DNA from: Pseudomonadota bacterium
Lineage (GTDB): Bacteria; Pseudomonadota; Gammaproteobacteria; Burkholderiales; Rhodocyclaceae
Direction of reading: 5' to 3'
Assembly: GCA_018262195.1 (NCBI GenBank)
Contig: JAGTRS010000007.1
Span: 124,001-188,000 of the forward strand
Length of the DNA stretch: 64,000 nucleotides
Positions 44,233-54,379 of the stretch are shown here, one piece after another. Both the position numbers and the translations under genes were made by a program. Under the pieces are notes generated by a model. It had not been told where the DNA came from, made no database searches, and saw only the letters and a program-made list of their open reading frames with translations. Within the stretch, counting starts at the first letter, position 1; each line of letters opens with the position of its first letter.

Positions 44233-45879
44233 ATGGAACGCGAATCCATGGAATTTGACGTCGTCATCATTGGCGGCGGCCCGGCTGGCTTGGCTTCGGC
44301 CATTCGGTTGAAACAACTGGCAGCAGAAAAAGGAGCGGATATTGGCGTCTGCCTGATCGAGAAAGGTGCCGAAATCGGTGCCCATATTCTTTCCGGCGCC
44401 GTCATGGACCCGCGCGCCCTGAACGAACTCCTGCCCAACTGGCAGGAAGACGGCGCCCCGCTCAACGCCCCTGTTTCCGAAGACCGCTTCTTCATTCTCT
44501 CCGAAACCGGCGCCACCAAGGTACCGAACAGTCTGCTGCCCAATTGCTTCCACAATGAAGGCAATTACGTCATTTCTCTGGGCAATGTCTGCCGCTGGCT
44601 CGGCGAACAGGCCGAAGCACTGGGCGTCGAAATCTACCCCGGCTTTGCCGGTGCCGAAGTGCTGTTCGATGAGAACGGTGCCGTCAAAGGTGTGGCTACT
44701 GGTGACATGGGTCGCCTTCACGATGGTTCAGAAGGCCCGAACTTCCAGCTGGGCATGGAACTGCATGGCAAATATACCTTCTTCGCCGAAGGCTGCCGTG
44801 GTCATCTCGCCAAGCAATTGATGGAGAAATTCAACCTCAATGCGGATGCCGATCCACAAACCTACGGCATCGGGCTCAAGGAACTCTGGGAAATAGAACC
44901 GGACAAGCACCAGCTCGGTCTCGTCATCCATAGCGGCGGCTGGCCAATGCAGCCAGACACCTACGGCGGCGGCTTTCTCTATCATCTGGAAAATAACCAG
45001 ATCGCGGTCGGTTTCGTCGTCGGCCTCGGCTACAGCAACCCGCACCTGTCACCCTACGAAGAATTCCAGCGCTTCAAGACCCATCCGGAAATCCGCAAGT
45101 TCCTCGAAGGCGGTAAGCGCATCGCTTACGGCGCCCGTGCCCTGACTGCTGGCGGCCTGCAGTCACTGCCCAAGCTGACCTTCCCCGGCGGCGTGCTGGT
45201 TGGTGATGATGCCGGTTTCCTGAATGCTGCACGCATCAAGGGCACGCACTGCGCCATCAAAACCGGTGCCCTGGCGGCTGAGGCCTGCTTCGATGCCCTG
45301 ATCAGCGAACGCCAGCGCGACGAACTGACTGCTTACCCGGAAACCTTCAAGAAGAGCTGGCTGTTCGAGGAGTTGCATCAGACCCGAAATTTCAAGCCGT
45401 GGATGAACAAGGGCCTGATGCTTGGTTCCATCATGTTCGGCATTGATCAGGTCGTACTACGCGGCAAGGCGCCTTGGACACTGCATAATCGCAAGCCCGA
45501 CCATGCCAAACTTAAGGCAGCGGCCGAGTGTGACCCGATCGCCTATCCGAAACCGGATGGCGTCATTACCTTTGACCGACTGTCTTCTGTCTTCCTTTCC
45601 AGCACGAATCACGAGGAAGACCAGCCCTGCCATCTGCAACTGAAAGATGCCAGTATTCCCATCAGCGTCAATCTCGCCAAATACGATGCGCCGGAACAGC
45701 GTTTCTGCCCGGCTGGCGTCTATGAAATCCTGCGCGATGAAAGCGGCACCAACCCGCGCCTGCAGATCAATGCCCAGAACTGTGTGCACTGCAAGACCTG
45801 CGATATCAAGGATCCGACCCAGAACATCAACTGGGTTGTGCCGCAAGGTGGTGAAGGCCCGACCTACCCGAATATGTAG
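44233..45879 (+). CDS. Electron transfer flavoprotein-ubiquinone oxidoreductase
   Basis: A 548-residue FAD/[4Fe-4S] enzyme that passes electrons from ETF (fed by acyl-CoA and other dehydrogenases) to ubiquinone at the inner membrane. It has DVVIIGGGPAGLASAIRL (FAD site, about 11), DDAGFLNAARIKGTHCAIK, and the C-terminal cluster ligands in RFCPAGVYE and NCVHCKTCDIKDP. Length matches the family. TAGGAGAC precedes ATG 44233. The genes for ETF itself are not in the window. Confidence 0.96.
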   Translation: MERESMEFDVVIIGGGPAGLASAIRLKQLAAEKGADIGVCLIEKGAEIGAHILSGAVMDPRALNELLPNWQEDGAPLNAPVSEDRFFILSETGATKVPNSLLPNCFHNEGNYVISLGNVCRWLGEQAEALGVEIYPGFAGAEVLFDENGAVKGVATGDMGRLHDGSEGPNFQLGMELHGKYTFFAEGCRGHLAKQLMEKFNLNADADPQTYGIGLKELWEIEPDKHQLGLVIHSGGWPMQPDTYGGGFLYHLENNQIAVGFVVGLGYSNPHLSPYEEFQRFKTHPEIRKFLEGGKRIAYGARALTAGGLQSLPKLTFPGGVLVGDDAGFLNAARIKGTHCAIKTGALAAEACFDALISERQRDELTAYPETFKKSWLFEELHQTRNFKPWMNKGLMLGSIMFGIDQVVLRGKAPWTLHNRKPDHAKLKAAAECDPIAYPKPDGVITFDRLSSVFLSSTNHEEDQPCHLQLKDASIPISVNLAKYDAPEQRFCPAGVYEILRDESGTNPRLQINAQNCVHCKTCDIKDPTQNINWVVPQGGEGPTYPNM

Positions 45880-45883
45880 GTAG

Positions 45884-45930
45884 AAACCGGAAACCGCGTT
45901 TGCATACCTCGAATCGCGGTTTCCCGGTTT
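45884..45930 (+). terminator. Long hairpin between ETF-QO and fabI
   Basis: A stem of 15 bp with one bulge (AAACCGG-AAACCGCG paired with CGCGGTTTCCCGGTTT) around a 16-base loop, directly after the ETF-QO stop. It can act as a terminator. Its right arm runs into a TATAAT (45930-45935) that is the likely -10 of fabI. Confidence 0.6.
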
Positions 45931-45967
45931 ATAATCTTGCGGCTAAACCCCTTAGGGAGAACAACAC

Positions 45968-46765
45968 ATGGGCTTTCTCGCCGACAAGAAAATTCTGATC
46001 ACCGGACTGCTGTCCAAGCACTCCATCGCCTACGGCATCGCCAAGGCCTGCCACCGTGAAGGCGCCCAACTCGCCTTTTCGTACCAGAATGAACGGTTTT
46101 TGGACCGTATCAACAAATTCGCCGCCGAATTTGACAGCACGCTGGTCTTCCCGCTGGATGTCGGTAGCGATGAGCAGATTGATAATCTGTTCGTCGAACT
46201 GGCCAAGAGCTGGGACGGCTTGGATGGTCTGGTTCATTCCATCGCCTACGCGCCGACCGAAGCCATCGAAGGCGATTTCCTGAACGGCATCACCCGTGAA
46301 GCCTTCCGTATCGCCCACGAAATTTCGTCGTACAGCTACCCGGCGCTGGTCAAGGCTGCTCGCCCGATGATGCAGGGTCGCAAGAGCTCCGCGCTTGCCC
46401 TCTCCTACCTCGGCGCCGAGCGCACCATGCCGAACTACAACACCATGGGTCTGGCCAAGGCCAGCCTCGAAGCCGCTACCCGCTACCTGGCTTTCTGTCT
46501 CGGCCCTGAAGGCATCCGTGCCAACGCCATTTCAGCCGGCCCGATCAAGACCTTGGCTGCCTCCGGCATCGGCAACTTTGGCAAGCTGCTCGCCTACAAT
46601 TCACACAATGCCCCGCTGCGTCGCAACGTGACCATTGACGAAGTCGGCAACGCCGCTGCCTTCATGCTGTCCGATCTGGCCAGCGGTATTACCGGCGAAA
46701 TCATGTACGTTGATGGTGGTATGAACACTGTGGCTCTGGGTAACGCTGACCCGCTACCTACCTAA
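45968..46765 (+). CDS. fabI: Enoyl-[acyl-carrier-protein] reductase (NADH) FabI
   Basis: FabI reduces enoyl-ACP in each fatty acid elongation cycle. The 265-residue SDR has [38 protein letters not shown] (catalytic Tyr and Lys spaced as in FabI) and [14 protein letters not shown]. Tyr in LSYLGAER and MGLAK are the triclosan-target active-site residues. TAGGGAGAA precedes ATG 45968, and TATAAT at 45930-45935 is the probable -10. Single-gene unit. Confidence 0.97.
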   Translation: MGFLADKKILITGLLSKHSIAYGIAKACHREGAQLAFSYQNERFLDRINKFAAEFDSTLVFPLDVGSDEQIDNLFVELAKSWDGLDGLVHSIAYAPTEAIEGDFLNGITREAFRIAHEISSYSYPALVKAARPMMQGRKSSALALSYLGAERTMPNYNTMGLAKASLEAATRYLAFCLGPEGIRANAISAGPIKTLAASGIGNFGKLLAYNSHNAPLRRNVTIDEVGNAAAFMLSDLASGITGEIMYVDGGMNTVALGNADPLPT

Positions 46766-46799
46766 ACGAGCCTCGGCGGCCAGCGCCGCAAAAAGACTA

Positions 46800-46831
46800 A
46801 AACGCCGACACGGTTTATCCGGTCGGCGTTT
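46800..46831. terminator. Bidirectional terminator between fabI and the hybrid kinase
   Basis: AAACGCCGAC/GTCGGCGTTT 10-bp stem with a 12-base loop between convergent genes; T-rich on both strands. Confidence 0.8.
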
Positions 46832-46836
46832 CTACT

Positions 46837-49800
46837 TTAAGGTTTGGCCAAAACGTGCTGCAGGATAATTTGACCCAGCATCGCGGGGTCTATTGGTTTG
46901 GCGATGTGGTCCACCATGCCGGCTGCAAAGCATTTCAGCCGCTCCTCACTGAAGGCATGTGCAGTCTGGGCAATGATGGGCAGATCAGGGAGCAGTTCGT
47001 GAATCCGGCGCGTTGCTTCATAGCCATCCATCTCCGGCATCTGGAGATCCATGAGCACCACATCGTAAGCATCACGGCCGTCGCGGATGACACGCTCCAC
47101 GGCCTCCTTGCCATCACTGACCAGAACAACGACAGCACCGTATTCGACCAGTATTTCTTCCAGCACGAGTCGATTGATCGCCTCATCGTCGGCAACAAGC
47201 ACCGAAATGCCCGACAGAGGTTTCTGAAGATTGTCTGCGCCCTCTTGCTGACCTGCTTTCAAATCCACAGGCAGCTCAGGTTTCACGTAAGGAAAACGGA
47301 ATTCGACGCTGCTGCCAATGCCCAGATGACTGTCGACGCTGATGCTTCCGTTCATCAACTCCAGAATGCGTTTGCTGATCGCCAGACCTAGCCCCGTGCC
47401 ACCAAACTTTCGGCTGGCCGAGGCATCCGCTTGCTGGAATGGGTTGAACAAGGCTGCCACCTGTGCAGCATCCATGCCGATCCCGGTGTCTGCAACCTTG
47501 AAAATCAGCATGCCATCCCGACAAAGAAGTGACAGAGTCACACTGCCGGCCTCGGTAAACTTGACTGAGTTCGAAAGAATATTGAGAAGCACCTGCCCCA
47601 TACGCAGCGGGTCGCTGATGCAGGTCTTCGGCAGATCTGGCGCAAGATCAACCTGCAGCTCAATTTGCTTGGCCAGGGCTCGTTCCCTGACCAAATCGAG
47701 CGCATGTTCCACAACCTCGGAAAGCACAACTTCCGTCTGCTCGATCCTGAGCTTTCCCGCTTCGATCTTGGAAAAATCCAGGATGTCGTTGATGATTCCA
47801 AGCAGACGCTTCCCGGAAAGCTGGATCTTGGCAAAAGCGTCCCGTGCCTTTTCGCTATTCTGGTAGTTGCGATAGCCAATCTGGGCAAATCCAAGGACGC
47901 CGTTGAGCGGTGTTCGAATTTCATGGCTCATGTTGGCAAGAAACTCACTCTTCACTTTGGCCAGGTTCTCCGCGGCGATCAGCGCCTCTTCCCGTGCCTG
48001 AGCAGCAGCGCGTTGAACGCTGACGTCAATGAAGCTGGTGACCGCTCCGGTAATTTCTCCGTTCTGTAGCATGGGATGGGTTGCATACATCACCGGGACA
48101 GCGTGGCCATCGGCATGCCAGTAAACCTCGTCGTCAACCCGAACCTTCTGACCAAGCCGCAAGGCATTGTAGCTCGGGCACTCAGCCGCCGGATAAGCTG
48201 AACCATCCTGCCTGCTGTGGTGAAGCAGAGTGTGCGCCGAACGACCGATCGCCTGCTCGGCGCTGACGCCAAGAATCGCGCAGGCTGCAGGGTTGATGAA
48301 AGTGATGATGCCATTGCAATCAATCCCGTACATCCCGTCGGCGCTGGATTCCAGAATATGACTGGCCCTGGCCTCGGTTTGCATCAGCTCTGAAGTACGC
48401 TGCTGCACCAGATCTTCAAGATGGCGATGATGCCTCTCCAGCTCCGCCTCGATCTGCTTGCGCTCGGTAATGTCCCGAAATACGTTCACCGCACCGGCGA
48501 TTTCACCATCCCGTTCAATAGGCGAGACCGTAAACTCGACGGGGAAGGATGAGCCATCCTTGCGCCAGTAAAGACCATCACTGACATGCCGCCGCTCACC
48601 GTCGTGAAGCGTCTTGAAAACAGGACAGTCTTCGTTGTCGTAGGGATTTCCGTGAATATCATGATGGTGCGTCAGGGTATGCAGATTGAACCCGATACCT
48701 TCATCCTCGCCCCATCCAAACATCCTGCGCGCTGCCGGATTGACGAAAATAACCAGTCCCTCCAGATCAACCCCGCAGATACCCTCGGCCGCCGAGGAGA
48801 GGATCAGTTCACTCTGCCGCCATGCAGCCTCTGTTGCGCGGTTCGACTGCTCCAGTTTGGCAGTATGTTCCGCATCCTGAAGAAGGAGCGCCTGACGATC
48901 CCCCTCCCGCCGCTTCCAGGTACGAGAAATCAGTATTGATGAAATCAGGGTGGCCAGTACGAACAGCCCAGCGAGTACGACAGAGTTCAGCGAATCTTTC
49001 CGCCATTTGGCCAGATAATCCTCGTCGGCCAGACCGACGACCAGATATAGAGGGTGGTGACCAACCTGCCTGAAATAGAAGGTTCGGGTAATGCCGTCCA
49101 CCCCGGAACGAGTATGGTAACTGGCGGCATGTTTGTCGGAATCGATGAGGGCGCGCAGGTCCGGCGAGGGGGTGTTTATCCCCACCGATGCGCCACGAGT
49201 ATCAGTCTTCGTATAACGAGCAATCAGCGTGCCCTTGTCCCACAGGCCGACATTCCCCTTTTCGCCCAAATTGAGGTTGGCGAACATGGCTATGAATTGA
49301 TCGACGGCAACAGCCACATGGACATCGCCGGCGAAGGAACCATCGGAATGGTTGATACGGCGCCCCAGAGTGATCATCCATTTTTCTGCGGCGCGCCCCA
49401 TGACCGGCTTTGAAATGACCAGGCCGGCATTCGGATCATCCCGCAGGCGAATGAACTGTGGACGGTCTGCAATGCTGGCATTGCGGACCTTGATGTCACT
49501 GACGGCATAGCGAATGATGCCTTGGGCATCAACCACGCGCAGCCCGAGGGCTTCCGGGATATGAGAATCCTGAAGCGCGATGTACTTCTCCAGCGCCTTC
49601 TGGTCAATTCCGGCGCCAGCCATTTGCCTCTCGACCTCTTCGGCAACCGTCAGCAACGTGATATCAATCTTGCTGATAAAACCGGCGAGGCTTGCCTCCA
49701 GAATCTTGGAGTAATTTTCAGTCAGGATTTCCGCCTGACTGACCTCCTGAGCCCGGTTTCTTTCGAGAACGAGCGCAACTGCGCCAACAACGACGAGATT

Positions 49801-49884
49801 AACCAGGAATACTCCGCCCCATAGCAAGCGAAGAACGCTTTGACGTTTTTCCACAGAAACAGCCAAACCTGGATTCCCCGTCAT
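46837..49884 (-). CDS. Membrane-bound hybrid sensor histidine kinase (Cache-PAS-PAS-HisKA-HATPase-REC)
   Basis: A 1015-residue kinase. A first membrane helix (about 18-40) and a second (about 300-322, VVLAGLFVLATLISSILIS) enclose a periplasmic Cache-type sensor. Two PAS domains follow (about 350-470 and 505-625), each with the FINPAA/FVNPAARRMFGW-type motif. The phospho-acceptor His is in NMSHEIRTPLNGV (about 653), the HATPase domain has GTGLGLAISKRI, and the receiver Asp is in VVLMDLQMPEMDG (about 944). No Hpt domain is present, so phosphotransfer needs a separate partner. No response regulator gene is adjacent; it is an orphan. Confidence 0.94.
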   Translation of the reverse strand: MTGNPGLAVSVEKRQSVLRLLWGGVFLVNLVVVGAVALVLERNRAQEVSQAEILTENYSKILEASLAGFISKIDITLLTVAEEVERQMAGAGIDQKALEKYIALQDSHIPEALGLRVVDAQGIIRYAVSDIKVRNASIADRPQFIRLRDDPNAGLVISKPVMGRAAEKWMITLGRRINHSDGSFAGDVHVAVAVDQFIAMFANLNLGEKGNVGLWDKGTLIARYTKTDTRGASVGINTPSPDLRALIDSDKHAASYHTRSGVDGITRTFYFRQVGHHPLYLVVGLADEDYLAKWRKDSLNSVVLAGLFVLATLISSILISRTWKRREGDRQALLLQDAEHTAKLEQSNRATEAAWRQSELILSSAAEGICGVDLEGLVIFVNPAARRMFGWGEDEGIGFNLHTLTHHHDIHGNPYDNEDCPVFKTLHDGERRHVSDGLYWRKDGSSFPVEFTVSPIERDGEIAGAVNVFRDITERKQIEAELERHHRHLEDLVQQRTSELMQTEARASHILESSADGMYGIDCNGIITFINPAACAILGVSAEQAIGRSAHTLLHHSRQDGSAYPAAECPSYNALRLGQKVRVDDEVYWHADGHAVPVMYATHPMLQNGEITGAVTSFIDVSVQRAAAQAREEALIAAENLAKVKSEFLANMSHEIRTPLNGVLGFAQIGYRNYQNSEKARDAFAKIQLSGKRLLGIINDILDFSKIEAGKLRIEQTEVVLSEVVEHALDLVRERALAKQIELQVDLAPDLPKTCISDPLRMGQVLLNILSNSVKFTEAGSVTLSLLCRDGMLIFKVADTGIGMDAAQVAALFNPFQQADASASRKFGGTGLGLAISKRILELMNGSISVDSHLGIGSSVEFRFPYVKPELPVDLKAGQQEGADNLQKPLSGISVLVADDEAINRLVLEEILVEYGAVVVLVSDGKEAVERVIRDGRDAYDVVLMDLQMPEMDGYEATRRIHELLPDLPIIAQTAHAFSEERLKCFAAGMVDHIAKPIDPAMLGQIILQHVLAKP

Positions 49885-50044
49885 TTCCTTCCCTGATTCA
49901 TGTCATTGGCAAGCAAACGTCATCAAATCTGTGAAAGCCCCTACCCAAGGGCATCTCCACTACCTTCTCTGCAAGAATAACACCCCGGTAGAATCGCTGG
50001 CTACTAACTTACCTGGTCCAGGAAGACAACCCAAAAAAGAACAT

Positions 50045-50072
50045 AAAAAAAGCGGGCCGCGGCCCGCTTTTT
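50045..50072 (-). terminator. Terminator after ppiD
   Basis: Perfect palindromic stem AAGCGGGCC/GGCCCGCTT flanked by A and T runs, 20 bases beyond the ppiD stop on the minus strand. Confidence 0.88.
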
Positions 50073-50091
50073 CATCGCGCATTGCCGAAGA

Positions 50092-51978
50092 TTACTTTTC
50101 CTTGGCCTCCAGCGCTGCCTGATTGATTTCCACCTTGTAGCGGCTACGCAATGCGGCCAGATAGAGCTGAACCTCTTCCTTGGCAGCCAGATTCCCGAGT
50201 TGTTGCAGCATGCCCTTCTTGCTCGCTTCATCCAGATTCTCGCCAGCAACCACCTTGCTCAGTTTGTACAAGGCGTAGCCAGTTCCTGGTAACTCAACGC
50301 CGGTATATGCCGGTAGTTTGCCAGCTTCCATGCGGAACACCGACTGAGCTGCCAGCGGCGGGATCACACGAAAATCCAGACGCGAGACAGACTTGGCAGC
50401 GCCCCAGTTCAGCTTGTCCTCACCCTTTTTCAGCGCTTCGAGACGGGCCTCGCCATCCTTGCTGGCCAGTACTTGCGCTTCCTTGCGCTTCAGCATCGTT
50501 TCGACACCGGCCTTGATGCCGTCAAACGGCTGCAAGGCGGTTGGCTTGTAATCGATGAGACGTGCGGCAACCAGTGTATTGGGAGCAATTTCCACAGCTT
50601 CGGTATTGCGTTTGTTCTTGACTGAATCGTCGGAGAACAGGGCCGCGACGATCTTCTCATTGCCCAGTACGCCATTGGCCGGGTTGGCCTGACGGCCTAG
50701 CCAGTCGGATTGCTTGACAGTCAGCTTGAATTTCTCGGCGACCGGTTTCAGGCTGTCCGATTGCTCATAGACCATATTGCTGAACGTTTCGGCGGCTTCG
50801 GCAAACTTGCGGGAAGCACCGGTTTTCTTCAACTCTGCTTCGATTTCACCCTTGACGTCCGCCAGCGGCTTTTCCTTGGCAGCATGGATACCGGTCACCT
50901 TGATGATGTGAAAACCGAAATCGGATTCGACCACACCGGAAATCTCGCCATCCTTCAGGGTGAAGGCGGTGTCTTCAAAAGACTTCACCATCATGCCGCG
51001 ACCAAAGAAGCCAAGATCGCCGGCTTTTGACGCCGAACCAGGATCATCGGAGTTCTTCTTGGCCAAATCGCCGAAGGCAGCCGGGTTCTTGCGGATTTCA
51101 GCCAGCAGTTCCACGGCCTTGGCTTTGGCCTTGTCCTTACCGAGCTTTTCGGAAGCCACCAGGATATGACTGGCCCGGCGTTCTTCAGCTTGCTGGAAAC
51201 GATCCTTGTGCCCGTCGTACCAGGCCTTGATTTCGGCATCAGTTACCGCCAGTTGCGAACTGATTGCATCCATCGACAACACGACATATTCGGCCTTGGC
51301 CTGTTCCGGTGTCTCGAACTGCTTGCTGTTTTCGTCGTAGAACTTCTTGCTGGCATCGTCAGCCAGTTTGACCTTATCGAGATAGCTCTCCAAGCTGAAG
51401 CGATACTCCATCACCTCGCGCTTCTCGGTCTGCAGTGACAACAGACGGTCACTGACGGTACGCGCCACCAGGCCGGATTGCCCGACGGCTGTTGCCAGTT
51501 GCTGCAAGGTCAGATCCTGGCGCAGTTGGGCCTCAAAACCAGCTGGCGACATGCCTTGAGCGCGCAAGGCCGCTTCATAACGTTCATTCGAGAACTTGCC
51601 ATCAACCTTGAAGGCTTCGATGGCACCAATCGTCTGGCGTATTGCATCGTTGCTGACGCTCATGCGCTTCTTGGTGGCCTCGACCAGCAGCAGGCGCTGA
51701 TTGATCAGATCGTCGAGAATTGCCCGGCGCGCTTCGGGGTTATCCAGCATCTTGGCATCGAATTGGGCACCCAGCTGGGTGCGCAGGCGTTCCTGTTGAT
51801 CCCGCAGCGTCTGCTGGAACTGCTGCTGGGTTATCTTGATATCGCCGATGGAAGCGACGTCACCACCGAATCCATCACTGCGCATATAGGAATCAACGCC
51901 GAAAAACGCAAAAGGTAGCGTGATCAGTGCAAGGAAAACCTGGACGATTCTTTTGTTGTTGCGGACTGCGTCGAACAT
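50092..51978 (-). CDS. ppiD: Periplasmic folding chaperone / peptidyl-prolyl isomerase PpiD
   Basis: A 628-residue inner-membrane-anchored chaperone from ATG 51978 ([20 protein letters not shown]); a frame to 52029 adds residues with no support. One N-terminal membrane helix (about 12-30) anchors a SurA-like N domain, then a parvulin domain around 265-360 ([20 protein letters not shown] and [20 protein letters not shown]). PpiD works near the Sec translocon on emerging outer-membrane and periplasmic proteins. It is followed by a strong terminator. Confidence 0.94.
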   Translation of the reverse strand: MFDAVRNNKRIVQVFLALITLPFAFFGVDSYMRSDGFGGDVASIGDIKITQQQFQQTLRDQQERLRTQLGAQFDAKMLDNPEARRAILDDLINQRLLLVEATKKRMSVSNDAIRQTIGAIEAFKVDGKFSNERYEAALRAQGMSPAGFEAQLRQDLTLQQLATAVGQSGLVARTVSDRLLSLQTEKREVMEYRFSLESYLDKVKLADDASKKFYDENSKQFETPEQAKAEYVVLSMDAISSQLAVTDAEIKAWYDGHKDRFQQAEERRASHILVASEKLGKDKAKAKAVELLAEIRKNPAAFGDLAKKNSDDPGSASKAGDLGFFGRGMMVKSFEDTAFTLKDGEISGVVESDFGFHIIKVTGIHAAKEKPLADVKGEIEAELKKTGASRKFAEAAETFSNMVYEQSDSLKPVAEKFKLTVKQSDWLGRQANPANGVLGNEKIVAALFSDDSVKNKRNTEAVEIAPNTLVAARLIDYKPTALQPFDGIKAGVETMLKRKEAQVLASKDGEARLEALKKGEDKLNWGAAKSVSRLDFRVIPPLAAQSVFRMEAGKLPAYTGVELPGTGYALYKLSKVVAGENLDEASKKGMLQQLGNLAAKEEVQLYLAALRSRYKVEINQAALEAKEK

Positions 51979-52062
51979 GAGCCGAAAAATCCTTCGAATG
52001 CGTTCAAAAAGGCAAAAGCTGCTTGCCAAAAAGGGGCAATCATACCGTAGTTTGTGCGTCCA

Positions 52063-53493
52063 TCATTTGATTTGGGGGCGGGAAAAGATGGCGCCCAGAC
52101 GTCGCACGGCGTCCTCTATTTCCGGCGTATGCGGGTTGCCGCAGTTGAGGCGCAGGCAGTTCCGATACATGCCGCTGGGTGAAAACAGTTCGCCCGGCAC
52201 AAAGGCGAGGTTTTCCGCAATCGCCTGCTCGTAAAGCTGTGTGGTGTCGAACCCTTCAGGCAACTCGACCCACAGCACATAGCCCCCCTGTGGCTGTGCA
52301 ATCCTGGTCGCCGCCGGAAAATGCCGGCTGACGGCCAGTCGCATCGCCTCAAGCTGCCGCTCGTAGGCGCGACGCAACGTTCGCAATTGCCGGTCGTAGG
52401 CGCCTGACTCCAGATATTCAGCCAGCACATGCTGGGTGATCGGATTGGTCCCGCCGCTGGTAATGGTCTTGTGCAAAGCAATCGCCGGCCGGTAGCGACC
52501 GGCGGCGACAAAACCGATGCGTAATGCCGGCGACAAGCTTTTCGAAAACGACGAACAGAGCATCACATTACCCACCTTGTCGTAGGCTTTGACCGGCCAG
52601 GGACGTACGTTGCCGAGATGCAGATCGCCGTAGATATCGTCTTCGATCACTGCTACACCGCGGGCTGCAGTGAGCGTCGCGAACAGACGTTTCTTTTCGT
52701 CTGGCATCACGCAACCCAGCGGATTGCTGCCGTTCGATACCAGCAGACAAGCGGCAATCCCGCCTTGGCGAGTTGCGAGTTCAAGCGCATCGAGCGACAT
52801 GCCGGTACGTGGGTCAGTTGGAATTTCCAACGCCTTCAGTCCCAACGTCTCCAGTAATTGCAGCATCAGATAATAGGCAGGCGACTCGACGGCCACCGTA
52901 TCACCGGGCTTGGTAACCGCTCGCAGACACAGCCCGAGCGATTCGGTGCAGGAATTGGTAATGACGAATTCCTCGGCAGCAATTGGACCGCCCCAAGCCA
53001 GGGAACGGCGCACCAACTGGCGAACCAGTGCCGGCTCGTCCATGTTGATATGACTCCCCCCCGACAACAGTTCCGGATGGCGCCGCACAACGCCAGCATA
53101 GAGGCGATTCAAGGCGGCAACCGGCAACAGTTCCGGGGCGGGCAGCGCCGCAGCGAGTGGGGCTACCCCTGGCCTGGTGCCGGACTGCAAGACCCTGACC
53201 AAGCGCTGGGAAATATCAACCGGCATGGCGGCATCCGGGGTCGAACGGACAAGTGGTTCGGCATGGCTGGTCTTTGCCTGGCGAACAAAATACCCCGACT
53301 GAGGTCGCGCTTCGACCAACCCCCTGTCTTCAAGCAGGTGTAGCGCCTGGAGCACAGTAGATACCGACAGGCGCCGCTCTTTCGACAGTTGCCTGACGGA
53401 CGGCAGCCGATCTCCGCGACTGAGCACGCGGCTCTCGATCAAGCTAGCCAGCTCGCTAGCCAGTTGCTCATAACGCAGTGCTTGTTCGCTCAT
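52063..53493 (-). CDS. MocR-type GntR regulator with aminotransferase domain
   Basis: A 476-residue regulator from ATG 53493 (MSEQALRYEQ); an upstream TTG/ATG extension is unlikely. The GntR winged helix spans about 5-75 (SRGDRLPSVRQLSKERRLSVSTVLQALHLLED in parts), then a fold-type I aminotransferase domain (100-476) with the PLP lysine in SSFSKSLSPALRIGF. MocR proteins use PLP or an amino-acid adduct as effector. It diverges from a DUF2917 gene across a 144-base region with repeats that may be its operator, suggesting local control. Confidence 0.92.
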   Translation of the reverse strand: MSEQALRYEQLASELASLIESRVLSRGDRLPSVRQLSKERRLSVSTVLQALHLLEDRGLVEARPQSGYFVRQAKTSHAEPLVRSTPDAAMPVDISQRLVRVLQSGTRPGVAPLAAALPAPELLPVAALNRLYAGVVRRHPELLSGGSHINMDEPALVRQLVRRSLAWGGPIAAEEFVITNSCTESLGLCLRAVTKPGDTVAVESPAYYLMLQLLETLGLKALEIPTDPRTGMSLDALELATRQGGIAACLLVSNGSNPLGCVMPDEKKRLFATLTAARGVAVIEDDIYGDLHLGNVRPWPVKAYDKVGNVMLCSSFSKSLSPALRIGFVAAGRYRPAIALHKTITSGGTNPITQHVLAEYLESGAYDRQLRTLRRAYERQLEAMRLAVSRHFPAATRIAQPQGGYVLWVELPEGFDTTQLYEQAIAENLAFVPGELFSPSGMYRNCLRLNCGNPHTPEIEDAVRRLGAIFSRPQIK

Positions 53494-53548
53494 CGGATAC
53501 CAGTACAGATGGGTAACGTGATAACCAGCACAGTTGCAAACTAACGCA

Positions 53549-53586
53549 ACTGTATTGATCACAATTTAACTTTATTGTGACTGTAT
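53549..53586. promoter_or_regulatory. Candidate MocR operator region
   Basis: ACTGTAT occurs at 53549-53555 and again at 53580-53586, 31 bases apart (about three helical turns), and a 7-bp inverted repeat TCACAAT/ATTGTGA spans 53559-53580. Direct repeats are usual for MocR sites. The region lies between the divergent MocR and DUF2917 genes. Confidence 0.5.
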
Positions 53587-53637
53587 CACCAACAATCATC
53601 GCCCTACACTCTCCTTACAACAAAAGAAGAGAGCGCC

Positions 53638-53961
53638 ATGAAAATCGATCTCGTTTCCAGCGAGCTAAACCTGACGAAGAGCCATCCGGTTCGCCTGTCC
53701 AACGCTCGCGGCGTATGCATTCGCTGTGTCAGCGGAACAATCTGGATAACGGCGCCAGACAAGCTTGCAGATATTTTTCTGGCACCAGGTGAAACGCACC
53801 GGATCGACAGCCATGGATTGGTGCTTGTCGAGAGCGTCAGTGATGGTCAGGTCCGTCTGGAAATGGCATCTAAAGGTAATGCGTTAAAGATCTTGCTGGA
53901 TTGGCTAAGGTGCGCCAGCGGAAAACGCTGGAACACCCAAATTACTGCCACCACGCGTTGA
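53638..53961 (+). CDS. DUF2917 family protein
   Basis: A 107-residue protein with the DUF2917 pattern: GVCIRCVSGTIWITAPDKLADIFLAPGE and HGLVLVESVSDGQVRLE, a small cupin-like beta fold. No catalytic motif is visible and function is unknown. AGAGAGCGCC precedes ATG 53638. It is divergent from the MocR regulator, a pairing that suggests it is the regulator's target. Confidence 0.8.
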   Translation: MKIDLVSSELNLTKSHPVRLSNARGVCIRCVSGTIWITAPDKLADIFLAPGETHRIDSHGLVLVESVSDGQVRLEMASKGNALKILLDWLRCASGKRWNTQITATTR

Positions 53962-54008
53962 GGGGAATCATGGGTATTAGCAAACGCCGAATTCCCGACA
54001 CGGAGAAA

Positions 54009-54221
54009 TCAATCGAATAGTCCAGGCTGCATTGGAACCAGGTTTTCCTGTTTGACCGTCAGGCGAACCGGCACGCCCTGCCGCCCGATGGCCTCGACCA
54101 CCATCCGGCCACCAGAAGCTTCGGCAATTACCCGGACATTACGGGTGGAATTGCTGCTCCGTCCACGATAGGTGGCAACCGTACCGGCGTTGGGCAGCCA
54201 GTGGGATTTTGTTCTGGGCAT
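54009..54221 (-). CDS. Small SOS-controlled protein with C-terminal clamp-binding-like motif
   Basis: A 70-residue basic protein with a strong ribosome-binding site (AGGGGG) before ATG 54221. The middle (RNVRVIAEASGGRMVVEAIG, VPVRLTVKQENL) looks like a small beta barrel. The last residues are MQPGLFD, in which QPGLF fits the Q-x-x-L-F form of the beta-clamp-binding pentapeptide (consensus QLSLF). A LexA box lies 61 bases upstream, so it is probably SOS-induced. No family is recognised; a clamp- or repair-linked role is inferred. Confidence 0.7.
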   Translation of the reverse strand: MPRTKSHWLPNAGTVATYRGRSSNSTRNVRVIAEASGGRMVVEAIGRQGVPVRLTVKQENLVPMQPGLFD

Positions 54222-54282
54222 CGCGTTACCCCCTGCAATCTGGACAACTCAAGGCTAACCTCGAATGCACAAAAATCGAATA

Positions 54283-54298
54283 CTGTACATCCATACAG
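54283..54298. promoter_or_regulatory. LexA box 1 between two small genes
   Basis: CTGTACATCCATACAG matches CTGT-N8-ACAG exactly. It is the closer box to the minus-strand gene (ATG 54221). Confidence 0.85.
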
Positions 54299-54331
54299 TT
54301 ATCAGTTAATCTCCACCCTGTTGCCAGGATA

Positions 54332-54347
54332 CTGGCTATTCATACAG
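54332..54347. promoter_or_regulatory. LexA box 2 between two small genes
   Basis: CTGGCTATTCATACAG differs from CTGT-N8-ACAG at one base. It ends 32 bases before ATG 54380 of the plus-strand gene, beside a -35-like TTGCCA (54321-54326). Confidence 0.65.
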
Positions 54348-54379
54348 TTGATTAACTAACAGTGACGGAGGCCTTCATC

